Shown here piece by piece: positions 17,892 through 25,951 of a stretch of 59,560 bases of DNA. The stretch lies in assembly GCA_937950325.1 (NCBI GenBank), contig CALFDJ010000051.1, positions 1 through 59,560 on the forward strand, written 5' to 3'. The notes below the pieces were generated by a model that saw only the letters and a program-made list of their open reading frames with translations, did no database searches and had not been told where the DNA came from. Source of the stretch: an uncultured Collinsella sp. (lineage in GTDB: Bacteria; Actinomycetota; Coriobacteriia; Coriobacteriales; Coriobacteriaceae). Position numbers and translations under genes: made by a program. Positions within the stretch are counted from its first letter, which is position 1; each line of letters opens with the position of its first letter.

Positions 17892-20630
17892 TTACTCGTC
17901 GAGGAGATCTTCTGGCATGTCGTTGCCGTCGCCTAGATCGACAGGGGTTTCTTCGGAAGCAGAGCCGTTTTCTGTGGCTTCGCCTTCGGGCTTTTCCTTG
18001 GCTGCCGTCATGCGGGCGACAGCGCATACGCGGTCGTTGTCGTCGACGGTCATCATCTTGACGCCCTGGGTGGCGCGGCCGGTCTGGCTGATCTCGTCGG
18101 TCTTGACGCGAATGACCGTCGCGCCCTCCGTCACGATGAACAGCTCGTGCTGCGGGCCCACCGTCTTCATGGCCGCGAGGTTACCCTTACGCTCGGTCAT
18201 TTGAATGGTGTAGACGCCCTGACCGCCGCGATTCTGCTCCGGGTAGTCCGCGACCGGCGTGCGCTTGCCGTAGCCGCGCTCGGTGATGACGAATAGATCG
18301 CCGTTGCCGTTAGTGACTTCCATGCCCAGAACGCTCACGCCGTCCTTCAGACCGATACCGCGAACGCCGCTGGTATCGCGGCCGGTGGCGCGCACCTGCT
18401 CCTCGGAGAACATGATCGCCTTGCCCGCGGTGGTGGCCAGGATAATCTTGTCGCCCTCGCGCACGCGGCGCACGTTCAGCAGCGCGTCGTCGTCACGCAG
18501 GTTGATAGCGATCAGGCCGTCGCGACGGCTGCGGTCATATGCGCTCATCACGGTCTTCTTGACCATGCCGCTCTTGGTGGCAAACATCAGGTACTCGTCG
18601 GCCGGGAACTCGCGGCAGCTGATGACGCTCGCGATCTTCTCGCCTTCCTCGAAGGGCAGCAGGTTGACGATCGCGGTACCGCGCGCCTGGCGCGTACCCA
18701 CCGGCAGCTCGTGCACCTTCAGGCGATAGACCTTGCCCTTGCTCGAGAAGAACAGCACGTACTCGTGCGTGGACGCGATGAACATCTCGTCGATAACGTC
18801 GTCCTCTTTGAGGTTGACGCCCGATACGCCCTTGCCGCCGCGCTTCTGGGCGCGGTAGGCAGCCACCGGGATACGCTTAACGTAGCCGGTATGGGTGATG
18901 GTCACGACCATATCCTCGTCGGCGATGAGGTCCTCGACATCCAGGTCCTTCTCAACCTGGCTGATCTCGGTGCGGCGCTTGTCGCCGAACTTCTTGGAAA
19001 TCTCGCGCATCTCCTCCTTGATGACGCCCAGGATTTTCTCCTCGTGCGCCAACAGGTCCTCGTAGTAGGCGATGGCGCGGCGCAAGCCGTCCAGCTCTTC
19101 CTGAATCTTGTCGCGCTCCAGGCCGGTCAGGCGGCGCAGCTTCATCTCGAGGATGGCCGTAGTCTGCTCGGGCGTAAAGCCAAAGCGCTCGATCAGGCGA
19201 CTGCTGGCCTCGGAATCGGTCTGCGAGGAGCGGATGATGCTGATGACCTCGTCGATATGGTCGAGAGCCATCAGGTAGCCCTCGAGGATATGGGCACGCG
19301 CCTGGGCCTTCTTGAGGTCAAAGCGGGTGCGTCGGGTGACGACGTCGACCTGGTGGTCGATGTAGTGCTGCAGCATCTCGCGCAGGCTCAGGCATTTGGG
19401 AACGCCGTTGACAAGCGCCAGGTTGTTGGCACCAAAGGTCGTCTGCAGCGAGGTGTACTTGTACAGGTTGTTGAGCACGACCTGCGGGATGACGCCCTTC
19501 TTGAGTTCGATGACCAGACGGATACCCTTCTGGTTGGACTCATCGCGCATATCCGAGATACCCTCGATGCGCTTGTCGTTGACGAGCTGGGCGATCTTCT
19601 CCTGCAGGGTGCCCTTGTTGACCATGTAGGGAATCTCGGTAAAGACCAGACGGCTACGGCCGGTCTTGGTGGACTCCACATGAGCCTTGGCGCGCACGGT
19701 GATGGAGCCGCGGCCGGTCTCGTAGCTCTGCTTAATGCCGGCGCTGCCCATGATGATGGCGCCGGTGGGGAAGTCCGGACCGGGCATGATTTGCATGAGC
19801 TCGTCGACGGTGGCGTCGGGATTATCGATCAGGTAGCAGGTGGCCTCGATCGCCTCGGTGAGATTGTGCGGGGCGATGTTGGTGGCCATGCCGACGGCGA
19901 TGCCCTGGCTGCCGTTGACCAGCAGGTTGGGGAAACGCGCGGGCAGCGCCTGGGGCTCGGCGAGCGATTCGTCGTAGTTGGGCTGCCAGTCGACGGTGTC
20001 CTTCTGCAGGTCACGCAGGAGCTCCATGGCGGGCTTTGCCAGACGGCTCTCGGTGTAACGCATGGCGGCGGCGCCGTCGCCGTCGATGTTGCCGAAATTG
20101 CCGTGACCGTCAATGAGCGGCGTGCGCATGGAGAACCACTGTGCCAGGCGGACCATGGCCTCATAGACTGCGGAGTCGCCGTGCGGATGGTACTTACCGA
20201 TAACTTCGCCGACCGTCCAGGCCGACTTCTTGTGCGGACGGTTGGGGTAGATGCCGCTCTCGTTCATTGCGTACAGGATGCGACGGTGCACCGGCTTTAA
20301 GCCGTCGCGCACGTCCGGCAGGGCGCGCGCCGTGATGACCGACATCGAGTATTCGATGAACGACTGCTTCATCTCGCGGCCAAACTCCGAAATCTGGAGC
20401 TGACCGCCGTTGATATCCTCGCCGGCCGAGGCGCCACGGTCGACTTCGCCAAAGCTCTCCTCGAGCTCGGCGTCGTCATCCTCTTCTTCGTCCTCGGCGT
20501 CGGGGTTATAGGCGTCCGGGTCGCCATCCTCGCCCTGCTCAGCGCGGGCGAGCAGGCGCTTCAGATCGTCGGGCATGCCGGCATCGCCGGCCTCGCCCAT
20601 ACCCTCGTTATTGTTGATATCGTCTGCCAC
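17892..20630 (-). CDS. gyrA: DNA gyrase subunit A
   Basis: 912 residues. The breakage-reunion domain runs from about residue 85 (EFGREMKQSFIEYSMSVITARALPDVRDGLKPVHRRILYAM). The active-site Tyr is in AAMRYTESRL, and QGIAVGMATNIAPHN follows. A C-terminal beta-pinwheel has the GyrA box QKRGGKG. Residues 1-82 are an extra acidic stretch absent from most GyrA proteins. GTG at 20630 with GAGGAGG just upstream supports the long form. With GyrB it introduces negative supercoils. It follows gyrB after 178 bases that hold a long hairpin. Confidence 0.96.
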   Translation of the reverse strand: MADDINNNEGMGEAGDAGMPDDLKRLLARAEQGEDGDPDAYNPDAEDEEEDDDAELEESFGEVDRGASAGEDINGGQLQISEFGREMKQSFIEYSMSVITARALPDVRDGLKPVHRRILYAMNESGIYPNRPHKKSAWTVGEVIGKYHPHGDSAVYEAMVRLAQWFSMRTPLIDGHGNFGNIDGDGAAAMRYTESRLAKPAMELLRDLQKDTVDWQPNYDESLAEPQALPARFPNLLVNGSQGIAVGMATNIAPHNLTEAIEATCYLIDNPDATVDELMQIMPGPDFPTGAIIMGSAGIKQSYETGRGSITVRAKAHVESTKTGRSRLVFTEIPYMVNKGTLQEKIAQLVNDKRIEGISDMRDESNQKGIRLVIELKKGVIPQVVLNNLYKYTSLQTTFGANNLALVNGVPKCLSLREMLQHYIDHQVDVVTRRTRFDLKKAQARAHILEGYLMALDHIDEVISIIRSSQTDSEASSRLIERFGFTPEQTTAILEMKLRRLTGLERDKIQEELDGLRRAIAYYEDLLAHEEKILGVIKEEMREISKKFGDKRRTEISQVEKDLDVEDLIADEDMVVTITHTGYVKRIPVAAYRAQKRGGKGVSGVNLKEDDVIDEMFIASTHEYVLFFSSKGKVYRLKVHELPVGTRQARGTAIVNLLPFEEGEKIASVISCREFPADEYLMFATKSGMVKKTVMSAYDRSRRDGLIAINLRDDDALLNVRRVREGDKIILATTAGKAIMFSEEQVRATGRDTSGVRGIGLKDGVSVLGMEVTNGNGDLFVITERGYGKRTPVADYPEQNRGGQGVYTIQMTERKGNLAAMKTVGPQHELFIVTEGATVIRVKTDEISQTGRATQGVKMMTVDDNDRVCAVARMTAAKEKPEGEATENGSASEETPVDLGDGNDMPEDLLDE

Positions 20631-20706
20631 GTTACCTCCTCATGGTTTGCGTGGTCCATTAGTTCCCCACCACGGAGACGGATTACCGGGAACACCGGAT
20701 AACCCT

Positions 20707-20813
20707 CCTAGGTTTTCCAGGTGCCCCAGGTTGCCCTGAAGGATGAGGGCGCACGCCTTGCGTGCGGCGCCCGAAATCCTGAAGGGCAAGATGGGGTGCC
20801 TGGGAAAGCTAGG
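20707..20813 (-). other. Extended hairpin in the gyrB-gyrA gap
   Basis: Arms of 38 nt (20707-20744 and 20776-20813) pair in about 28 positions with short mismatches. They enclose a further perfect hairpin (CGCACGC/GCGTGCG). The structure starts over the gyrB stop codon. There is no T run, so it is not a standard terminator. It may control gyrA expression, act as an RNA processing site, or be a decayed repeat element. Confidence 0.6.
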
Positions 20814-22839
20814 CGTCTAAGAATCGTGCGTCATGTGCGTGCTTCTCGATGTACTCGCGGCGGTAGCCGACCTCGGAACCCATCAGTTCGCGCACGGCGC
20901 GGTCCGCCACCACGGCGTCCTCGATCGACACGCGCTGCAGGATGCGGGTCTTGGGGTCCATCGTCGTCGAGGCAAGCTGCTTGGGGTCCATCTCGCCTAG
21001 GCCCTTGTAGCGCTGGACGGTGTAGCCCTTGCGCTTCTTAGTGATCTTGCCATCCTTGGCCTTGCCGTCCTCGTCGTTGTCGTCGGGGTTCAGTCCCAGG
21101 CGCTGGATGGTATCGCGCAGAATCTCGTCTTCGGGCTGGCGGCCGTTGGGATACACGTAGTGAATCTTGTTACGCACCTTGATGCCAAAGATGGGCGGGC
21201 ACGCGACGTACACGTAGCCGGCATCAATCAACGGGCGCATGTACTTGTAGAAGAACGTCAGCAGCAGGATGCGGATATGCGCACCGTCGACGTCTGCATC
21301 GGTCATGATGATGATCTTGTGGTAGCGCGCCTTGGTAATATCGAAGTCGCCACCGTCGCCGGCGCTCGTCGTGACGCCGCAACCGATCGCAGTGATGAGT
21401 GACTGGATGGTGTCGCTCGAAAACGCACGATGATCGCCCACGCGCTCGACGTTCAGAATCTTGCCGCGCAGGGGCAGGATCGCCTGGATGTCTCGGCGGC
21501 GGCCGTCCTTGGCCGAGCCGCCTGCCGAGTCGCCCTCTACGATAAAGAGCTCAGTCAACTCGGCGTCTCGCACCGAACAGTCGGCGAGCTTGCCGGGCAG
21601 CGACGCCGTCTCGAGCAGGCTCTTGCGGCGGGTCGCCTCGCGCGCCTTGCGGGCGGCGTTGCGCGCCTTGCAGGCCTGTTGGGCCTTCTTGACGATCTCA
21701 CGAGCGGGCTTGGGATGCTCCTCGAGGTAATCGGCAAGGCCGTCGGTCACGATCTTGAGCGTCAGCGCGCGCATATAGGAGCTGCCGAGCTTGGCCTTGG
21801 TCTGGCCCTCAAACTGCGGATCGGGCAGTTTGACCGAGATAACGGCCGACAAGCCCTCACGCACATCGTCGCCGGTCAGGTTGGCGTCTTTTTCCTTGAG
21901 CAGGTTCTGCTTGCGAGCGTAATCGTTAATCACACGGGTGAGTGCGGTACGGAAGCCCTCGAGGTGCATGCCGCCCTCGGGGGTGTAGATGTCGTTGGCA
22001 AACGACATGACGTTCTCGCCGTAGCCGCTATTCCACTGCAAGGACACCTCGACCTCGCCCATCTTGGTCACGGGCGCATCTGGATCCGATTTGCCCTCAA
22101 TATAGATGGGCTCCTTAAAGGCCTCGGGGACATCCTTGCCCTCGTTGAGGAACTTGACGAAGTCGATGATGCCGCCGGCATAGCAAAACTCTTCCACATG
22201 AGGAGTCGCCTCGCGCTCGTCGGTCAGCACGATCTTGAGGTTCTTGTTGAGGAATGCCGTCTCCTGCAGGCGGTTGTGCAGCGTGTCGAAATCGTAGATG
22301 CAGGTCTCGAAAATCTCGTCGTCGGGCCAGAAGGTGACAGTGGTACCCGTCGTCTCCGAAGTGCCCACGACCTCCATCTTCTTGACGGTCTTGCCGCGCG
22401 AAAACTCCATCTCGTAGATGTTGCCATCGCGGCATACCTGTACGACCACACGCTTGGACAGCGCGTTGACGACGGAGATGCCCACGCCGTGCAGGCCGCC
22501 CGAGACCTTGTAGGCCGAGTTATCGAACTTACCGCCGGCGTGCAGGATCGTCATGACGACCTCGAGCGTCGGGATCTTTTTGATAGGATGCTCGTCGACG
22601 GGGATGCCGCGCCCGTTGTCGACGACCGTGATGGAGTTGTCGGCGTGGACCGTCACCTGAATCTCGGTGCAGAAACCGGCCATGGCCTCGTCGACGGAGT
22701 TGTCAACGATCTCCCACACCAGGTGATGAAGACCGCTGGCGCTCGTCGAGCCAATGTACATGCCCGGGCGCTTACGAACGGCCTCGAGACCTTCGAGAAT
22801 CTTAATCTCGCCGCCATCGTAATCGTTTTCGTTTGCCAC
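20809..22839 (-). CDS. gyrB: DNA gyrase subunit B
   Basis: 676 residues. The GHKL ATPase (EIVDNSVDEAMAG, DNGRGIPV, GGLHGVGISVVNALS), the transducer, and the TOPRIM domain (IVEGDSAGGSAKDGRRRDIQAILPLRGKILNVE; DADVDGAHIRILLLTFFYK) are complete. It ends in the usual LMGSEV...IEKHA. GTG at 22839 follows AAGGAGGACGT. It supplies the ATPase of gyrase. A terminator separates it from dciA upstream. Confidence 0.97.
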   Translation of the reverse strand: MANENDYDGGEIKILEGLEAVRKRPGMYIGSTSASGLHHLVWEIVDNSVDEAMAGFCTEIQVTVHADNSITVVDNGRGIPVDEHPIKKIPTLEVVMTILHAGGKFDNSAYKVSGGLHGVGISVVNALSKRVVVQVCRDGNIYEMEFSRGKTVKKMEVVGTSETTGTTVTFWPDDEIFETCIYDFDTLHNRLQETAFLNKNLKIVLTDEREATPHVEEFCYAGGIIDFVKFLNEGKDVPEAFKEPIYIEGKSDPDAPVTKMGEVEVSLQWNSGYGENVMSFANDIYTPEGGMHLEGFRTALTRVINDYARKQNLLKEKDANLTGDDVREGLSAVISVKLPDPQFEGQTKAKLGSSYMRALTLKIVTDGLADYLEEHPKPAREIVKKAQQACKARNAARKAREATRRKSLLETASLPGKLADCSVRDAELTELFIVEGDSAGGSAKDGRRRDIQAILPLRGKILNVERVGDHRAFSSDTIQSLITAIGCGVTTSAGDGGDFDITKARYHKIIIMTDADVDGAHIRILLLTFFYKYMRPLIDAGYVYVACPPIFGIKVRNKIHYVYPNGRQPEDEILRDTIQRLGLNPDDNDEDGKAKDGKITKKRKGYTVQRYKGLGEMDPKQLASTTMDPKTRILQRVSIEDAVVADRAVRELMGSEVGYRREYIEKHAHDARFLDA

Positions 22840-22887
22840 ACGTCCTCCTTCAGTTAAGAAAATGTGTACAGCCTTACTAGTTTATCG

Positions 22888-22918
22888 TAAAAAAATACCC
22901 TCGGGAACGAGGGTATTT
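22888..22918 (-). terminator. Terminator between dciA and gyrB
   Basis: An 11-bp stem AAATACCCTCG/CGAGGGTATTT with a 4-nt loop, followed by seven T on the minus strand. Confidence 0.9.
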
Positions 22919-22944
22919 GGCTCTACAAGGCCACCAGATGCGAT

Positions 22945-23508
22945 TTAAGGCTCTTTTTTGCCCTGCACGCCCTTGGCCCACTCGGCACTGGCTCTCATGG
23001 CGTTCTCGAGGGCCTCGCGCAGTTTTTGGTCCTCGATGGGTGCCACTTGGCGCTCGATCTCGGCACGCTCGGCACCGCTGAGGTCGGCATGCGGAGCCGG
23101 CGGACGCTCGGCCACGGCCGGACGCAGGCGCTCTTTTGCAGCGGGCGGTGTGTGGCCGGGGGCGGTCGTCTTGAACACCAGCCCATCGACGTGCGCGCCG
23201 GCGCGCTCCATGCGCGCGCGGATAATCTCGCGCAAAAGCGTCATCTCCTGCGTCCATGAGGGCGAATCGAGGTACACCAGCAGTTCGTTGGACTCGGGCA
23301 GGTAGCGCAGACCCGTCACATGGCGCCCCTCGCGCGTGCCCGAGCACACTGCATTCCAGGCGTGATAGACCGCACGAGATTCCTCTGCAGCCTCCATTTG
23401 CGCGCGGCGCTCAGGTGTCGCGGCCGCCAGGATGCGCTGACGCTCGGCATCCAAAAAGCCGCCAAAGGCAACCGTTCCGTTCTCGCGCTCGTAATTAGCA
23501 CGTCTCAC
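22945..23508 (-). CDS. dciA: DciA family protein (DUF721), helicase-loading partner
   Basis: 187 residues. The central DUF721 domain (about residues 45-110: AWNAVCSGTREGRHVTGLRYLPESNELLVYLDSPSW, then EIIRARMERAGAHVDGLVFKT) places it in the DciA family. DciA proteins load or assist DnaB in bacteria lacking DnaC/DnaI. No dnaC is seen here, and the recF-dciA-gyrB position is the classic actinobacterial one. It starts at GTG, overlapping the end of recF by 14 bases, so translation is coupled. A Pro/Ala-rich stretch and a charged helix follow the domain. Confidence 0.85.
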   Translation of the reverse strand: MRRANYERENGTVAFGGFLDAERQRILAAATPERRAQMEAAEESRAVYHAWNAVCSGTREGRHVTGLRYLPESNELLVYLDSPSWTQEMTLLREIIRARMERAGAHVDGLVFKTTAPGHTPPAAKERLRPAVAERPPAPHADLSGAERAEIERQVAPIEDQKLREALENAMRASAEWAKGVQGKKEP

Positions 23509-24601
23509 CCATGCTCACCACCTTGGCTCGATCAAGCAGGTCATCGGTAAAATACCCCAGATTGGTGGTGGTTATGACTGTCTGGATATCATCACCGATC
23601 AGCTGCAGAAAAGCGCCTCGGCGCCCGGCGTCGAGCTCGCTCATCACGTCGTCCAAAAGCAGCAGCGGCGCAGTGCCCAGGATATCGCGCGCCACGGCCA
23701 CTTCCGCCACCTTCCAGGCAAGCACTAGCGTTCGCTGCTGGCCCTGGCTGGCAAATGAACGGGCCGATCGGCCCGCGACGGAAAACTCAATCTCGTCGCG
23801 ATGCGGACCCACGAGCGTCACGCCGCGGCGAATCTCCTCGTCGGCGCGCTCATCGAGCGCCGAGAGCATATGCTCATACGCCCAGCCCCTGAGCTCGTCG
23901 CGATCCTCGGTGCGAGGCAGGTCGCCAAGCGTGGACACATAGGACACACCGGCGGGCTCGCCGGATGCCACGTGGTCATAGGCATCGCGCACATGGACCG
24001 ACAGCCGGTCGAGCAGGGCTAGACGATGCACGAGCAGGACCGAACCGGCGCGGGCGAGCGATTCGTTCCAGGCGCTGAGCATCTCGCGGCAGCACCAGCT
24101 CTCCTTGAGCAGGGCATTGCGCTGGGTCACGCAGCGCCCGTAGGCACTAGCCAGATCGGCATAGCGCGCACTCAGTTGAACGCCAAAGTCATCAAGTGCG
24201 GTGCGGCGCACGCTGGCACCCCGCTTGACCATATCCAGGTGGTCCGGGCAAAACAGCACACTCGGCAGCACCCCGCGCACGCCGGACGCAGCGCAGCGCT
24301 TGCCGTTGCGACTAAACGAACGCTTGCCATCTTCCACGCTCAGTCCCATGTCCAGCACGCGCCCATCGCCTTCGAGCCTCAGCTCGACCTTGCATGAGCC
24401 CACGCCGTCGTGCACGAGCTCGGCTGCGGTCGGATGCCTAAACGAGGCGCCACTCGTCAAAAGCTGCAGCGCCTCTATGAGGTTGGTCTTTCCCGCCGCG
24501 TTGGGACCTGCGAGCACTGTCACACCGTCGCTCAGGGCAAGGCGGTAACTGTCGAAGCTGCGATAGCGCGCAACGGAAAGATCGCGTGCGAACATGGTCA
24601 T
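23495..24601 (-). CDS. recF: DNA replication and repair protein RecF
   Basis: 368 residues. SMC-like ATPase with Walker A AGPNAAGKTN (residues 31-40), signature-like FASQGQQRTLVLAWK, and Walker B LLLLDDVMSELDAGRR. With RecO and RecR it helps RecA load at gaps. It starts 8 bases after dnaN's stop and overlaps dciA. The order dnaA-dnaN-recF-dciA-gyrB-gyrA is intact. Confidence 0.96.
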   Translation of the reverse strand: MTMFARDLSVARYRSFDSYRLALSDGVTVLAGPNAAGKTNLIEALQLLTSGASFRHPTAAELVHDGVGSCKVELRLEGDGRVLDMGLSVEDGKRSFSRNGKRCAASGVRGVLPSVLFCPDHLDMVKRGASVRRTALDDFGVQLSARYADLASAYGRCVTQRNALLKESWCCREMLSAWNESLARAGSVLLVHRLALLDRLSVHVRDAYDHVASGEPAGVSYVSTLGDLPRTEDRDELRGWAYEHMLSALDERADEEIRRGVTLVGPHRDEIEFSVAGRSARSFASQGQQRTLVLAWKVAEVAVARDILGTAPLLLLDDVMSELDAGRRGAFLQLIGDDIQTVITTTNLGYFTDDLLDRAKVVSMGETC

Positions 24602-24609
24602 GGGCAGTG

Positions 24610-25713
24610 CTAGATGCGTACCGGCATGACCAGGTACAGGTAGTTGATCTTGTCGTAGGACTTGAAGATGCCAGCCTGCGAATAGCTCTTGAGCTCCAGC
24701 GTGATCTCCTTCTCCTTGGACAGGGCATTGAGGCAGCCAAAGATGTAGTGGTAGTTGAAGGCGATGGTGCCCGACTCGCCTTCGGCCTCGACATCGATCG
24801 TCTCCTGCGCCAGATCCTGGTCGTTGGAAATGGAGGACAGGCCCATCTGGCCGTTCTCGACGTCAATCTCAAACTTGACAGCGGGGTTGGCGCTCGCGAT
24901 AACGGCTACACGCTTAAGGGCGGCGTTAAAGGCGGCTACGTCGATCTTGACGCTCGTCACGCACGAATCGGGGATGAGCTGCTTGTAATTGGGATATACG
25001 CCCTCGATGCGGCGCGACACGTAGGTGGTGTTGCCGGCCTCAAAGACAACCTGGGTGTCGGTGGCGCCGATCATGATGGTCGCCTGGCTTGCCATGATGC
25101 TCAGAGCATCGTTGAAGGCGTCGGCAGGCACGTTGAGCTCAAAGGAACCTTCGAGGGTCGAGGTCTCGACCTGCGTATCACACACGGCCAGACGGAAGGA
25201 GTCGGTCGCCACCAGGCGCACGGTGTTGTTCTCGACCTTCATGTGCACGCCACCCAGGATGGGGCGGGCCTTGTCAGTCGAGGTTACGCGCCATACGCGG
25301 CTTACCATTTCGGACAGGATATCGGTCGGCAGCTCGACGGCGCTCTCGATGGCGTATGCCGGGAACTCGGGAAAGTCGTTGGCATCGAGCGTGTTGAGGC
25401 GGAAAGAGCTCTTCTCGCAGCCAATCAAAACCTGACGCTCGGACAGCTCAAAGGTGACCGGGGCATCGGGAAGGGTCTTGGTGATGTTGGAGAGCATCTT
25501 GCAGGGAATCACCATCTCGCCCTCCTCTTCGACATGAGCCGCAATGCGGTGACGAATCGAGATGGTGTAGTTGGAGGTCTGGAATTCCAAGATGCCGTCT
25601 TGTGCCTTAACGAGCACGCCCGACAGAATGGGAAGGGTGGATGCCGAAGCGACGCCTTTCATAACGACGCCGATGGCTTGCGTAAGCGAGCTCTGGCTGA
25701 CGGTGAACTTCAT
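24610..25713 (-). CDS. dnaN: DNA polymerase III sliding clamp (beta)
   Basis: 367 residues, three clamp folds, starting MKFTVSQSSLTQAIGVVMKGV and ending in the conserved NYLYLVMPVRI with the family's C-terminal VMPVR. Dimeric ring that tethers the polymerase and serves as docking site for clamp-binding proteins. AGAAAGG lies upstream of the ATG. It is separated from dnaA by 238 bases that carry DnaA-box-like sites. Confidence 0.96.
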   Translation of the reverse strand: MKFTVSQSSLTQAIGVVMKGVASASTLPILSGVLVKAQDGILEFQTSNYTISIRHRIAAHVEEEGEMVIPCKMLSNITKTLPDAPVTFELSERQVLIGCEKSSFRLNTLDANDFPEFPAYAIESAVELPTDILSEMVSRVWRVTSTDKARPILGGVHMKVENNTVRLVATDSFRLAVCDTQVETSTLEGSFELNVPADAFNDALSIMASQATIMIGATDTQVVFEAGNTTYVSRRIEGVYPNYKQLIPDSCVTSVKIDVAAFNAALKRVAVIASANPAVKFEIDVENGQMGLSSISNDQDLAQETIDVEAEGESGTIAFNYHYIFGCLNALSKEKEITLELKSYSQAGIFKSYDKINYLYLVMPVRI

Positions 25714-25844
25714 CTTTTAATACCTTTCTATAGATATAAATATCTTAATAATAGTAATAGTACTGACGAAACTGTTGATTACTCCTAAAAGTGCAGGTCA
25801 GCCCTAAAAAGGGAATCGACAGGAACCTGTGTGCAACCGGGCAT

Positions 25845-25936
25845 GTTTTCCACGTTCAAAACCTGCGCAAAACTTTTCATCACCGCGGCTCGAGTTTTTG
25901 ACACCTTATAACCGCTGTTTCGACAAGTTTTCAACA
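25845..25936. promoter_or_regulatory. DnaA-box-like sites between dnaA and dnaN
   Basis: GTTTTCCACG (25845-25854) and GTTTTCAACA (25927-25936), both on the plus strand. The second is identical to the motif repeated in the main origin region on the other side of dnaA, and shares the flank CGACAA before it and GG after it. Confidence 0.55.
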
Positions 25937-25951
25937 GGTGTGTCCATTTAC

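Noticed and set aside
17654..18061. Open frames across the 142-nt inverted repeat
   Set aside because: They read through palindromic DNA into the gyrA antisense strand and lack ribosome sites.
21430..22857. A 475-codon open frame antisense to gyrB
   Set aside because: A shadow of gyrB, with no start site and biased composition.
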